Positions 32,084 to 40,292 of a stretch of 43,146 nucleotides of DNA are shown piece after piece. Each line of letters begins with the position of its first letter. Position 1 is the stretch's first letter. The DNA is from Deltaproteobacteria bacterium. GTDB taxonomy: Bacteria; Desulfobacterota; Syntrophobacteria; Syntrophobacterales; Syntrophobacteraceae. The DNA is taken from the NCBI GenBank assembly GCA_021813685.1, contig JAKAJS010000094.1, positions 1-43,146 on the forward strand, in the 5' to 3' direction. The notes under the pieces are model-generated. The model ran no database searches and had not been told where the DNA came from. It saw only the letters and a program-made list of their open reading frames with translations. Both the position numbers and the translations under genes were made by a program.

Positions 32084-33612
32084 CCGATCTCCGTAAACGG
32101 GTCCACGTAGCTCCAGGTCTCGGTCAGAACCTCGTCTTTTTCCCGCAGGAAAGCCCGCAGCTCCAAAGGCCGGTCGCTTTCCGTCCTCTCGACCCGAAAA
32201 ACCAGGCGCCAGCCCCCCGTAAAGGGGTTTTTCCGTATGTTTTTCTCCACAATCTTTCCCCCGTCTGCAGACAGGTCCGCCTCCAGTTTTGAGCCGACCG
32301 GAAGCGCGCTCAGCTTTCCTCCCTCGAAATCGATCCGGTAGGTCTTTACATCCCTTTTTGTCCCAAGGGAGGTCCGGGTGGCGATGACCCTGCCCAAGGA
32401 GGGTTCGGCCATTCCCGCGGAACCCCACTTGATCTGGTAGGAAAAAGCGATTGGCGTCCCGGGTTTAAACGCTGCCGCAGGAACCCAGTAGGCTACGATG
32501 TTGTCGTTATTTTCACTCTTCGTTGGAATTTCCACCAGTTCCAGCCGGCCTTTCCCCCAGCCTTTTTTCGGAATGACCCAACCGCCCGGCCGCATCTGAT
32601 AATTATTCTCCAGATCCTGGTAGTGGGCAAAATCGGCGTCCCTTTGAAAAAGACCGAACCCTTCGGGGTTGTCGAGCTCAAAGGAAGTAACCAAGAGCCT
32701 TCCCGGATCGAGCAGAGGCCGCCAGATCCATTCGCCTGTCGCGTTTGCGATCTGGAGACCGTCGGAATCGTGCACCTCGGGGCGGTAATTATCGACCGGG
32801 CGAATGTTGCTGTTCTCTCCATAGAAGAACATGCTGGTTAACGGTGCGATCCCGAGTTTTTTTACCTCTTTTCTCAGGAAAAGCGTTGCAGTTACATGCA
32901 TCGAGGTCGTCACTCCCGGTTCGATCACAAACAGGTAGGCACCCGTAAGAGACTTGCTGTCGAGCAGGGCAAAAAGGGTGATCGAGGTGGATTGTTGCGG
33001 CGGGCGCACCAGCCAGAACTCCCTGAAATGGGGAAACTCCTCCCCTGAGGGTAGAGCCGTATCGATGGCCACGCCCCGAGCCGATAGGCCAAAGCGTTCG
33101 TTTTTTCCGATAACACGGAAATAGCTCGCCCCCAGAAAAACAGCAAACCGATTAAAAGCGTTGGGAGCATCCATCGGGTGGCACAGCCGCAACCCCGCAA
33201 ACCCGAGTCCCTTGAGCGTATCGTAGTCGAACTTGTTCATCCCGTAATTGAACAGTTTCGGGGAAAATCGTACCGGGCTCACCTTGCCCGATTCGACGAC
33301 ATTTATTTTCTCTATCCGGTTGAATACCCATCCCGGGAAAAAGAACTCGACCCGGAAGGGGAGTTTGTCTCCTGCCCACAGGGCCGCCCCCGGTTTGAAA
33401 CGAATATCGTGCCACTGGTGCGGATCCATTTTCGTCAGGAACTCGGGCAGACTCTTAGGCTCTTCATAGGGTTTTTGAGCCAGAAGCCTTGCGTTTTCCA
33501 CCACATCCCGGTATTCGAACGGCTCCTTCGCATGTGTCGAAGAGGAGACAACCAGCAAAACCAGCAAGAACCCCGCCGGCAATCCGGCCGATTTACCTGT
33601 CCTGAGGCTCAC
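32074..33612 (-). CDS. opgG: Glucan biosynthesis protein G, periplasmic
   Basis: A 512-aa protein of the OpgG/OpgD family needed for branching or release of periplasmic glucans. A signal peptide covers residues 1-28 (LPAGFLLVLLVVSSSTHA), and the mature start EPFEYRDVVENARLLAQKPY is highly characteristic. FFYGEN, VHDSDGLQIANATGEWIWRPL and FQRDADFAHYQDLENNYQMRP are conserved family stretches. It is first in the opgG-small gene-opgH operon. Confidence 0.95.
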   Translation of the reverse strand: MSLRTGKSAGLPAGFLLVLLVVSSSTHAKEPFEYRDVVENARLLAQKPYEEPKSLPEFLTKMDPHQWHDIRFKPGAALWAGDKLPFRVEFFFPGWVFNRIEKINVVESGKVSPVRFSPKLFNYGMNKFDYDTLKGLGFAGLRLCHPMDAPNAFNRFAVFLGASYFRVIGKNERFGLSARGVAIDTALPSGEEFPHFREFWLVRPPQQSTSITLFALLDSKSLTGAYLFVIEPGVTTSMHVTATLFLRKEVKKLGIAPLTSMFFYGENSNIRPVDNYRPEVHDSDGLQIANATGEWIWRPLLDPGRLLVTSFELDNPEGFGLFQRDADFAHYQDLENNYQMRPGGWVIPKKGWGKGRLELVEIPTKSENNDNIVAYWVPAAAFKPGTPIAFSYQIKWGSAGMAEPSLGRVIATRTSLGTKRDVKTYRIDFEGGKLSALPVGSKLEADLSADGGKIVEKNIRKNPFTGGWRLVFRVERTESDRPLELRAFLREKDEVLTETWSYVDPFTEIGCR

Positions 33613-34007
33613 CCCATTTCCCCTTCTGGCAAGAATCGTTCACTTTGACGCTCCGCATCCGCGCAGCGGACTTCCATCGAATACAAGCGAAATTGCGGAA
33701 GTTACTCTCTATCTCAAAATTTAGGCTCGCTCGCAGTCGCGCGCAACAGGCCGGCGGCGCGTCGCCGCTTACGGCTCTGCCCGCCAGCTTCGCGGGCGGG
33801 CAGAGCCATAAGGGACCGCAAGTCTTACATGTCCCCGAGCACTGAGTTGCGCACAGGACAGATTGCCTTTATCTTCTAACATGACCCATCCAAATCCGGG
33901 GAACCTGGAATCGAGAGCCGCCGAGCGATTGAGGGCGCGAAATACCGGCGGTTTGAGGCGCAACGAAAGTTCTGCCTGATTTTACTGATGGGAGGAGATT
34001 ACAGACA
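33613..34007. other. 395-base non-coding region with a perfect 13-bp hairpin
   Basis: It lies between opgG (minus) and mlaC (plus), so it must hold both promoters; none was clear. At 33773-33785 and 33795-33807 (GGCTCTGCCCGCC and its complement) there is a perfect stem with a nine-base loop. The bases just left (TCGCCGCTTACGGCTC) resemble one arm of the repeat at 10104-10119. No ORF here looks real. Confidence 0.6.
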
Positions 34008-34646
34008 ATGCGTGCATCAACTACACAAATTGGACGGGTGAGCAAACGTTCCCTTTACAAGTTGCTCCTCGTGCTCGTCTCCTTGTGTCTTTTGGCCACA
34101 CCGGCACTGGCGGTCGAAAGTCCGCAGGCGGTCGTCCAAAACGGCGCAGATCAGGTCCTCTACATACTGAGGCAGCGTCCTCAACCTTCTCCTGCGCGTG
34201 TCAAGCAGATCGAAGCCGTCATCAGCACGTACTTCGACTTTGAGACAATGGCCCGCATGGCCGTAGGACGACGCTGGAAAAGTGTCTCACCGGTTCAGCA
34301 GAAGGAATTTACCCGGGAATACAAAAAACTGCTCTTTGCCACCTACCTGGGGGATATCGAAAGATACTCCAACGAACAAATCAGATTCTTTACCAGATCA
34401 CTTTCCCCGGGGTATGCACTCGTGGAAGGCTCCGTCTACAATGGGGGAAACCCGATCTATCTCGATTATTCCCTCCACCTGAAAGACGGAAACTGGAAAG
34501 TCTACGATGTCGCCGTCAGTGGAATCAGCCTGGCGGTCAACTACCGCGACCAGTTCAACGCATTCCTCGCAACCAGGTCGTTTAACGACCTGTTGGCGGC
34601 GCTCAGACAGAAGACCGATCGTATCTGCAGATTTGGCCGCTGCTAG
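34008..34646 (+). CDS. mlaC: MlaC/Ttg2D family phospholipid-binding periplasmic protein
   Basis: A 212-aa lipid shuttle of the Mla pathway (retrograde transport between outer and inner membranes). The signal peptide ends ATPALA (near residue 36). The mature sequence has YFDFETMARMAVGRRW and the later VDYSLHLKDGNWKVYDVAVSGISLAVNYRDQF (read here as LDYSLHLKDG...), both standard for the family. GGGAGGAG lies about ten bases upstream. The other mla genes are not in the window. Confidence 0.93.
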   Translation: MRASTTQIGRVSKRSLYKLLLVLVSLCLLATPALAVESPQAVVQNGADQVLYILRQRPQPSPARVKQIEAVISTYFDFETMARMAVGRRWKSVSPVQQKEFTREYKKLLFATYLGDIERYSNEQIRFFTRSLSPGYALVEGSVYNGGNPIYLDYSLHLKDGNWKVYDVAVSGISLAVNYRDQFNAFLATRSFNDLLAALRQKTDRICRFGRC

Positions 34647-34670
34647 TTCTTTTTACAGGATTTACCGGGT

Positions 34671-34707
34671 TTACAGGATTTGGGATTTCTTATTCCAAAT
34701 CCTGTAA
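34671..34707. repeat. Hairpin of ACAGGATTTGG type after mlaC
   Basis: Arms TTACAGGATTTGG (34671-34683) and its complement (34695-34707) with an 11-base loop, 24 bases past the mlaC stop. It belongs to the ACAGGATT repeat family that continues to the right. Confidence 0.6.
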
Positions 34708-34940
34708 TCCTGTAATCCCGTCCGAGTCTTTCGTCTCTGCCGCCGGGAGAACAAAAACTTTGACAGGATTACAGGATTTACAGGATCGGGATTTCTCGCA
34801 ATAAAGTCTCTCTTCATCCTGTTAATCCTGTAATCCCGTCCGAGTCTTTCGTCTCTGCCGCCGGGAGAACAAAAACTTTGACAGGATTACAGGATTTACA
34901 GGATCGGGATTTCTCGCAAAGAAGTTGCCCTCATCCTGTC
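34705..34940. repeat. 97-bp perfect direct repeats of the ACAGGATT family
   Basis: Bases 34705-34801 and 34823-34919 are identical (97 of 97, period 118). Each unit holds TAATCCTGTAATCCC, a spacer, and its approximate inverse GACAGGATTACAGGATT, so each can fold. A truncated third unit (TCATCCTGTCCGAGTC) ends near 34947 beside the alcohol dehydrogenase stop codon. This fills the gap between mlaC and the dehydrogenase. Confidence 0.85.
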
Positions 34941-34947
34941 CGAGTCG

Positions 34948-36129
34948 CTAGAAGGCTTTGCGCAGGACTTTCAGTGCATCGTCTCGGGTGACGTCGAGGG
35001 GGTTGTACATGAGGCAGCCGTCGTTTACGGCCACACTGACCACGGAGGCCAGTTTGTCCTCGGTTACGCCGGCATCGCGAAGTCTTATGGGAAGTCCGCA
35101 GATCTCGTTCAGGCGGCTCCCGAGGTCGCGAACGAGTCGGATAGTCACCCGGGCCTGGTCCAGGGGGTCGGGGCAGGTCATTGCTGCGCCGAGGGGTTGG
35201 GAGAGTTCCGCAATTTGTGGTGCAACACGCGGCAGGTTGTATTCGAGGCCCCAGGGCAGAAGTATCCCGTTGGCCACGCCGTGGGGGACGTGACACACCG
35301 CCCCGCAGGCATGGGCGAGCGCATGAACGATCCCCACCATGGAGTTGGAAAAGGCGATGCCGGCAAAAAGAGCCGCATTGGCCATGCCGTAGCGCGCCTC
35401 CCTGTCCACGGCGCCCTCTTTGGTGGCGCGCACCAGATATTTGGCGATAAGTTCTATGGCCGCCTTGGCGTAGGCATCTTCCAGAGGATTTTTCTGCAGA
35501 TTGATGAAGGCCTCCATGGCGTGGGTGAGGGCGTCCAGACCCGTTGCCGCCGTGATTTTGGGCGGAACGGTAGCGCTCATCCGGGGGTCGAGCACCGCAA
35601 CCGTCGGGTAGAGCTTGTCGGCGCTAAAGAGCATCTTGACCTTCTTTTCCTCATTATAGATCACGGCCGCTCTCGTCACCTCGGAGCCCGTGCCCCCGGT
35701 CGTCGGGACCGCGATGGTCGGTAAAAGGTCCGCTTCGAGGTTCTCGGCCCCCTGCATCTTGAGAAGGTCGTCGGTTCCTTGCGAGAGGACGATGTTTGCG
35801 CCCTTCGCCGTATCGAGCGCGCTCCCTCCTCCAACGGCCAGGAAGATGTCGCACCCGTATTGCCTGAAAAGATCGGCGAGCTTGTTTGCGGCGAGATTGC
35901 TCGAATCGGGGGGCGCCTCGTCGAACACGTGGGCGATGGTGCTCGCCTTTCCCCGGAAGGCCTCCTCGATGTGCTTGATGAGCCCTGCCGCCACGACCCC
36001 CTTATCGGTCACAACCATTGCGGTCCTGCACCCGAGCCGCTCCACAAGGGAGGGGATCTTCTCCAGGGCGCCGTAGCCAGAAACGATTCTTCCCGGGACA
36101 AAATGCTGGTAGTAGTTGGGCATGTCCAT
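34948..36129 (-). CDS. Iron-containing alcohol dehydrogenase, intact metal site
   Basis: A 393-aa group III NAD-dependent alcohol dehydrogenase. The NAD-binding GGGSALDTAKG is at 100-110 and TTGGTGSEVT at 143-152. All four metal ligands are present: Asp199 and His203 in GLDALTHAMEAF, His269 in HALAHACG, and His283 in VPHG. It is the fourth gene of the operon 39561 to 34948 (aldehyde dehydrogenase, degenerate paralogue, SCP2-like, this gene), 15 bases after the previous stop. It likely interconverts an alcohol and the aldehyde used by the aldehyde dehydrogenase. Confidence 0.95.
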   Translation of the reverse strand: MDMPNYYQHFVPGRIVSGYGALEKIPSLVERLGCRTAMVVTDKGVVAAGLIKHIEEAFRGKASTIAHVFDEAPPDSSNLAANKLADLFRQYGCDIFLAVGGGSALDTAKGANIVLSQGTDDLLKMQGAENLEADLLPTIAVPTTGGTGSEVTRAAVIYNEEKKVKMLFSADKLYPTVAVLDPRMSATVPPKITAATGLDALTHAMEAFINLQKNPLEDAYAKAAIELIAKYLVRATKEGAVDREARYGMANAALFAGIAFSNSMVGIVHALAHACGAVCHVPHGVANGILLPWGLEYNLPRVAPQIAELSQPLGAAMTCPDPLDQARVTIRLVRDLGSRLNEICGLPIRLRDAGVTEDKLASVVSVAVNDGCLMYNPLDVTRDDALKVLRKAF

Positions 36130-36144
36130 GGCTTCTCTTTTCCT

Positions 36145-36717
36145 TTAGCGGAATGTTCTCACGAGGGCGGGAAAAAGGGCCGCGTATATCCTGAGCATGA
36201 CCAGGTACTGCAGGGGGCCGAACCGGGGGGCTCTCCGGAAGTTTTTCTTCAAAATGAAGCCCGGAAGCAGGTAGGTCATGATGATGTCGAGCACCCGGAT
36301 GACCTCCATCGCCCTGGCATTATCGCCTCGGATCAGCGCCCGATTTTCCGCGGTCGCCTGGACAACCCCCATGCAGGTGGTAAAAACCATCATGGCCGAA
36401 TCGAGATCTTTAAAAAGGATGGAGAGGTGCGGCTCCTTGAGCCCCGTTCCGATCATCCGGATGAGGCTTCCCCTTTTTTCCAGGGTGACATAGGGTCCCG
36501 AAGGTTCGACGCCCAGAGCGAATCGTCTTCCTTCCTCCCAGTCCGCGAGCTCCTTTTTGCATTCCACGGAGTTGCGGGTGACTGCCTCGAAGGCTGCCCC
36601 GAACACCCGGAGGGCCACGGCCAGGTAGGCGCGCTTTGCCTTCGACTCGATCGAGCGCCAGAGGGCTCCCCCCCTCACCAAAAGCATGCCTTTTTCCAAA
36701 AGACTCAGTTCGAGCAT
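36145..36717 (-). CDS. SCP2-like protein of unknown role in the alcohol/aldehyde operon
   Basis: A 190-aa cytosolic protein. The middle (GPYVTLEKRGSLIRMIGTG to LSILFKDLDSAMMVFTTCMGVVQATAENRALIRGDNARAMEVIRVLDIIMTYLLP) has the layout of SCP-2 sterol-carrier-like domains, which bind fatty-acyl or sterol ligands. Both ends are helical with basic residues. ATG 36717 follows GGGGGGAG and overlaps the previous gene by 13 bases; the longer frame to 36768 is part of that gene's reverse-frame shadow. A lipid-like ligand would fit long-chain alcohol and aldehyde neighbours. Confidence 0.65.
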   Translation of the reverse strand: MLELSLLEKGMLLVRGGALWRSIESKAKRAYLAVALRVFGAAFEAVTRNSVECKKELADWEEGRRFALGVEPSGPYVTLEKRGSLIRMIGTGLKEPHLSILFKDLDSAMMVFTTCMGVVQATAENRALIRGDNARAMEVIRVLDIIMTYLLPGFILKKNFRRAPRFGPLQYLVMLRIYAALFPALVRTFR

Positions 36718-37880
36718 GGCTCCCCCCAGAACGCTTTTTCCAGAAGCGCGAAGATGTCCTCGCAGCAAAAGAGCGAATCGGAAAAAAAAGGCCCTCTTTT
36801 TGCGGCCTGCGCCACCTCCTCCAGCTGCACCCTCGCCACTCCCGCTTCACGCAGGTTTTTCGGCAGGCCCGTACGGTCCCGGAGTGCGCACACAGCATCC
36901 CGGACGGCGGTAAGCCGGTTTTCCGCAGGGAAAACCCGGTTTGCGGTCGCTAACGCCCCGGCCAGGTCGGCCAGTTGCGGAGCGCAACTCCGGGAGTAAA
37001 AGGATAGGCCCGGGCCAAGCAGGATGGCTCCGGCAAGGCCTTCTTCCATGCCTGTTACCGCTCGAAGAGCATGGACGGCGGCCGCAACGATTCCGCAAGA
37101 GCGCTGGGAGAAAGCTATGCCGGCGTAGAGCGAAGCATTCGCCATGGCCTGGTCGGCTTCTCGTCTCGACTTTTTTCCGGTAAGGGCAGGTGTCAGATAT
37201 TTTTCAAGGAGCCCGATGGCCGCTTTCGCATGGATCGAGACGACGGGATTTGCCTCGGGCACCACGGCCGCCTCCACGCTTCGAAAAAGAGCCTCCATGG
37301 CGTAGACCGCACGTGCGGAGGGAGTCACCGCAAGAGTGGCCCTGGGATCGAGCACCACCGCGCGCGGGATGAGATCTTCGGAAAAATAGAAAAGCGGCCG
37401 GTTATTCTCCTCATCGAAGAGTTCGACCAGACCGCTCACCTGGCAGCCCGGGGCATAGGTGAAGGGCACGGCGAAAATCTTTGGCGCGGCAAGCGAAAGG
37501 TGGGTTTCCGCCGGAAGCCCACCACCGTTTCGGGCGATCAGGAAAGCGGCCGCCTTGGCCGCGTCCATGGCCGTCCCGCCTCCTGCTGCCAGAAAGCAGT
37601 CACAGCCGCCTCGCCGGAAAAGCTCGGAGATGGTTTGAGCACTTTCCACGCTAGCCCTGCGCTCCCCGTGGGGAAACACCCCTCCGAGCTTTCGGCCGCA
37701 GTCCGCAAAGGCCTGCTCCAACAGATGGACAAAGCCTGCCTCGTAGATCTTTTCGTCCACGACGACCAGAGGAGTCTTCACCCCGAACCTGCCCATCTCG
37801 AAGGGCAGGCAGCTTAGTGCACGCTGGCCGGCTATGATTTTTGCGGGATGATAATGCTCGTAAAAATCGGGTAATTGCAT
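36705..37880 (-). CDS. Iron-alcohol-dehydrogenase-fold protein lacking all four metal ligands (probable pseudoenzyme)
   Basis: A 391-aa protein, full length and with the same opening as its neighbour (FYEHYHPAKIIAGQRAL). The NAD-binding GGGTAMDAAK is kept (100-109). Aligned with the intact enzyme at 34948-36129, the four metal ligands are replaced: Asp to Glu196, His to Arg200, His to Ala266, His to Glu280. The TTGGTGSE loop has become TYAPGCQVSG. The frame is uninterrupted and the rest is well conserved, so this is a maintained divergent gene more than a decaying one. It may be a structural or regulatory partner of the active dehydrogenase. It overlaps the SCP2-like gene. Confidence 0.88.
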   Translation of the reverse strand: MQLPDFYEHYHPAKIIAGQRALSCLPFEMGRFGVKTPLVVVDEKIYEAGFVHLLEQAFADCGRKLGGVFPHGERRASVESAQTISELFRRGGCDCFLAAGGGTAMDAAKAAAFLIARNGGGLPAETHLSLAAPKIFAVPFTYAPGCQVSGLVELFDEENNRPLFYFSEDLIPRAVVLDPRATLAVTPSARAVYAMEALFRSVEAAVVPEANPVVSIHAKAAIGLLEKYLTPALTGKKSRREADQAMANASLYAGIAFSQRSCGIVAAAVHALRAVTGMEEGLAGAILLGPGLSFYSRSCAPQLADLAGALATANRVFPAENRLTAVRDAVCALRDRTGLPKNLREAGVARVQLEEVAQAAKRGPFFSDSLFCCEDIFALLEKAFWGEPCSN

Positions 37881-37935
37881 GGCGCCCTCGTAAAAGATCG
37901 ATCGGAATCGACGGGCAGCGGGCGTAAAGCCCCCC

Positions 37936-39561
37936 CTAGAGCCCCGTCCAAAACATGCGCGGAAGGACCCGCAAAAGCATCAGCCCCCCCTTTAGACGAG
38001 CCCAGAGGGTTTTCCCGTACAATAGGAGCGTTATCCCCCTGGAACCGTCATAAATCTTTTTGCTGTGGGGATGCCAGTACATCTGTTTTCGCGCGTATGG
38101 TAAAATGTCATTTACGATGCACTGCGGCTCGGTCATTTCCGCAAAACCAAGCTCCCCGTGGGTGCGGCCTATTCCGCTCTCTTTAAACCCGCCCCAGGGC
38201 GCCTCCGGGAGGCCGTGGCTCATCAGATGATCGTTTATGGTCACCGTCCCGGCCCGTATCCTGCGGGCTATCTCGATCGCCTTCTTTCTGTCCCGGGACC
38301 AGACCGAAGCGGTCAACCCCAGTCGGCAGTCATTGGCCAACCCGATCGCCTCCTCCACGTCTTTAAACGGCATGACGCCAAGCACCGGACCGAAGGTCTC
38401 CTCTTTCATCACCAGCATGTCGTGGCTTACCCCGGTCAAGACCGTGGCCGGCAGAAACTGCCCGGGAAGCCCCTGCGGCGTCGGGGAGACGGCGTAGATC
38501 GCGGCCCCCTTGCTCAACGCCTCTTCGATCTGGCGCTCTACGGCCTCCATTTGCCGCCTGGTCGTCATGGCGCCGATATCGGTATTGAAATCCCGGTCGG
38601 GCCCCACGCGCAACGACTCGACCATTTTTTTCAAAAGCGCCATGAAATCGAGGTATACCTTCCGGTCCACATAGATTCTTTCGACCCCGCCGCAGGTTTG
38701 CCCCGCGTTTTGAATCCCCGCCCATACCGCGCCGACGGCCGCCCGCTTTAGATCCGCATCCTCGCACACGATCATGGGGTCGTTTCCGCCCAGCTCCAGC
38801 GAGACAGGCGTGAGGGTCTCCGAGGCCTTCTTCATGAGGTATTTTCCGGTCGAAACCGAACCAGTGAAAAAGAGCTTGTCGACCCCTCCTTCGAGAAAGG
38901 CATCTCCGGCAAGACTTCCCGGGAGATTGACATAGGTGAAGATATCTTCGGGAAGCCCCGCTGCTTCGATGCTCTCCTTCAAAATATGGCCGACCGCCTG
39001 CGTTTCCGAGGCGACTTTCAAAATGACCGCGTTTCCGGCCAAAAGAGCCATGATCACTTCCGAAAAGGGGATCGTAAACGGGTAGTTCCACGGGGAGATG
39101 ATTCCGATCACACCGAAGGGAGACCGGTGCACCTTGCTCCTCTTGCCTAAAGACCAGGAGATGATGCTTCCCGAGGCAAGCCTGCGGGGCTTCAAAAACC
39201 GCCGCGCCTTCCTGCAATAATAGGTAAGAGCCGCACACGAGGTGAAAACCTCGGTTATCATCGCGTCGACACGCGTCTTGCCGTTGTCTTTGGAGATGAT
39301 CTGCGCGATTTTTTCCTGGTGCTCCAGGATATAGTCGCGAATCCTCTTGATGTGCCGCACCCTTTCGGCCAGAACCATCCGGTTCCAAAGAGGCTGGGCG
39401 ATGGCCGCGCGCCGGATCGCCTCCCGCACCTCTTCGACAGTATCTACCCGATACGAACCGATCTTTTCCCCCGTGGAGGGATCGATGCTGATCGTAACCT
39501 CCCCGGACGACAGGGAGGGCTCGGGAGCCGTTTTCAGTTCGCCTGTTTCTTCCGCCGTCAT
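37936..39561 (-). CDS. Aldehyde dehydrogenase with C-terminal hydrophobic tail
   Basis: A 541-aa NAD(P)-dependent aldehyde dehydrogenase. GIISPWNYPF (cofactor loop), LELGGNDPM (general-base Glu) and QNAGQTCGGVERIYV (catalytic Cys) are seen. It is about 50 residues longer than soluble class enzymes; the tail GITLLLYGKTLWARLKGGLMLLRVLPRMFW is basic-hydrophobic and could bind membrane, as in fatty aldehyde dehydrogenases. ATG 39561 has GGAG six bases upstream; in-frame ATG 39573 has no ribosome site. First gene of the operon ending at 34948; 55 bases precede the degenerate dehydrogenase. Fatty or branched aldehydes are likely substrates. Confidence 0.93.
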   Translation of the reverse strand: MTAEETGELKTAPEPSLSSGEVTISIDPSTGEKIGSYRVDTVEEVREAIRRAAIAQPLWNRMVLAERVRHIKRIRDYILEHQEKIAQIISKDNGKTRVDAMITEVFTSCAALTYYCRKARRFLKPRRLASGSIISWSLGKRSKVHRSPFGVIGIISPWNYPFTIPFSEVIMALLAGNAVILKVASETQAVGHILKESIEAAGLPEDIFTYVNLPGSLAGDAFLEGGVDKLFFTGSVSTGKYLMKKASETLTPVSLELGGNDPMIVCEDADLKRAAVGAVWAGIQNAGQTCGGVERIYVDRKVYLDFMALLKKMVESLRVGPDRDFNTDIGAMTTRRQMEAVERQIEEALSKGAAIYAVSPTPQGLPGQFLPATVLTGVSHDMLVMKEETFGPVLGVMPFKDVEEAIGLANDCRLGLTASVWSRDRKKAIEIARRIRAGTVTINDHLMSHGLPEAPWGGFKESGIGRTHGELGFAEMTEPQCIVNDILPYARKQMYWHPHSKKIYDGSRGITLLLYGKTLWARLKGGLMLLRVLPRMFWTGL

Positions 39562-39607
39562 CCAAATCTCCATTTTTTTTAAGGAAACGATGCACCACGC
39601 TGCCTCT

Positions 39608-39636
39608 TTTGTATTAGGTCCGGGAGTGGCAGTCAA
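39608..39636 (-). promoter_or_regulatory. Candidate promoter of the aldehyde/alcohol dehydrogenase operon
   Basis: On the minus strand TTGACT (39631-39636) and TACAAA (39608-39613) are 17 bases apart, about 47 bases before the chosen ATG. The -35 matches five of six, the -10 is weaker. The surrounding 80 bases are A/T-rich. Confidence 0.4.
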
Positions 39637-39771
39637 GATATTGTAGTATATTATCAAAAGACTCGCCAATCCCGTAAAGAGATCGTATAGTGCAAGGGGG
39701 AGAGGCCCCGTTCCGCCTGGCCCCTTACCAGACCCCGTTTCCCACCAGGCGCTGTGGAAAGGAGACTCGCG

Positions 39772-40260
39772 ATGGAATGGCGTGAAGTGATCGAACACCC
39801 GAGTCTAAAAGACCTGCCCTTCAAGATCGAAACCAATGAATGGGGAAAGATTATGATGGCGCCGGCCTCGGATGCGCATGGCATCTACCAGACAGAGATA
39901 GCAACATTACTGAAAGGCATGCGCAAGGAAGGCAAAGTCTCAACGGAATGCCCTATCAAGACATCCAAAGGCACGAAAGTCGCCGATGTCGCCTGGAGAA
40001 GCGCAAGGTTTCTCAAAAAACACGGAGTGAAAAAAGTAGAACTCCCCGAGTCCCCCGAGCTTATCGTGGAAATAGAATCTCCCTCGAACACCGGTCCAGA
40101 GCTGGAAGAAAAAAGAGTTCTCTATTTTGAAAAAGGCGCAAAAGAGTTCTGGCTTTGCGACGAAGACGGGAATATCCGCTTTTTCAATTCTCGGGGCGAA
40201 TTGAAAAAAAGCGAACTCTTCGGAGAATTTCCCGCACATATCGATATCGAGGCCACATAA
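39772..40260 (+). CDS. Uma2 family (DUF820) endonuclease-like protein
   Basis: A 162-aa protein of the Uma2/DUF820 family with the PD-(D/E)xK nuclease fold: Asp72 in KVADVAW and Glu100/Glu102 in ELIVEIESPS, followed by EEKRVLYFEKGAKEFWLCDEDG, the most conserved stretch. ATG 39772 has AAAGGAG seven bases upstream. It stands alone on its strand, divergent from the dehydrogenase operon and convergent with the CoA-transferase. The family is highly multiplied in cyanobacteria and some other lineages; its biological role is unknown. Confidence 0.9.
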   Translation: MEWREVIEHPSLKDLPFKIETNEWGKIMMAPASDAHGIYQTEIATLLKGMRKEGKVSTECPIKTSKGTKVADVAWRSARFLKKHGVKKVELPESPELIVEIESPSNTGPELEEKRVLYFEKGAKEFWLCDEDGNIRFFNSRGELKKSELFGEFPAHIDIEAT

Positions 40261-40292
40261 ACCGAAGCACTCCCTCCCGGCGACATGATTTC

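Noticed and set aside
33645-33845. Short plus-strand frame between opgG and mlaC
   Set aside because: It runs through the 33773-33807 hairpin, has no ribosome site, and its translation is low-complexity Arg/Ala/Ser.
34705-34940. CRISPR array
   Set aside because: The repeat is 97 bp with a 21-base spacer, only two full units, and it is internally built of ACAGGATT palindromes; no cas genes are near.
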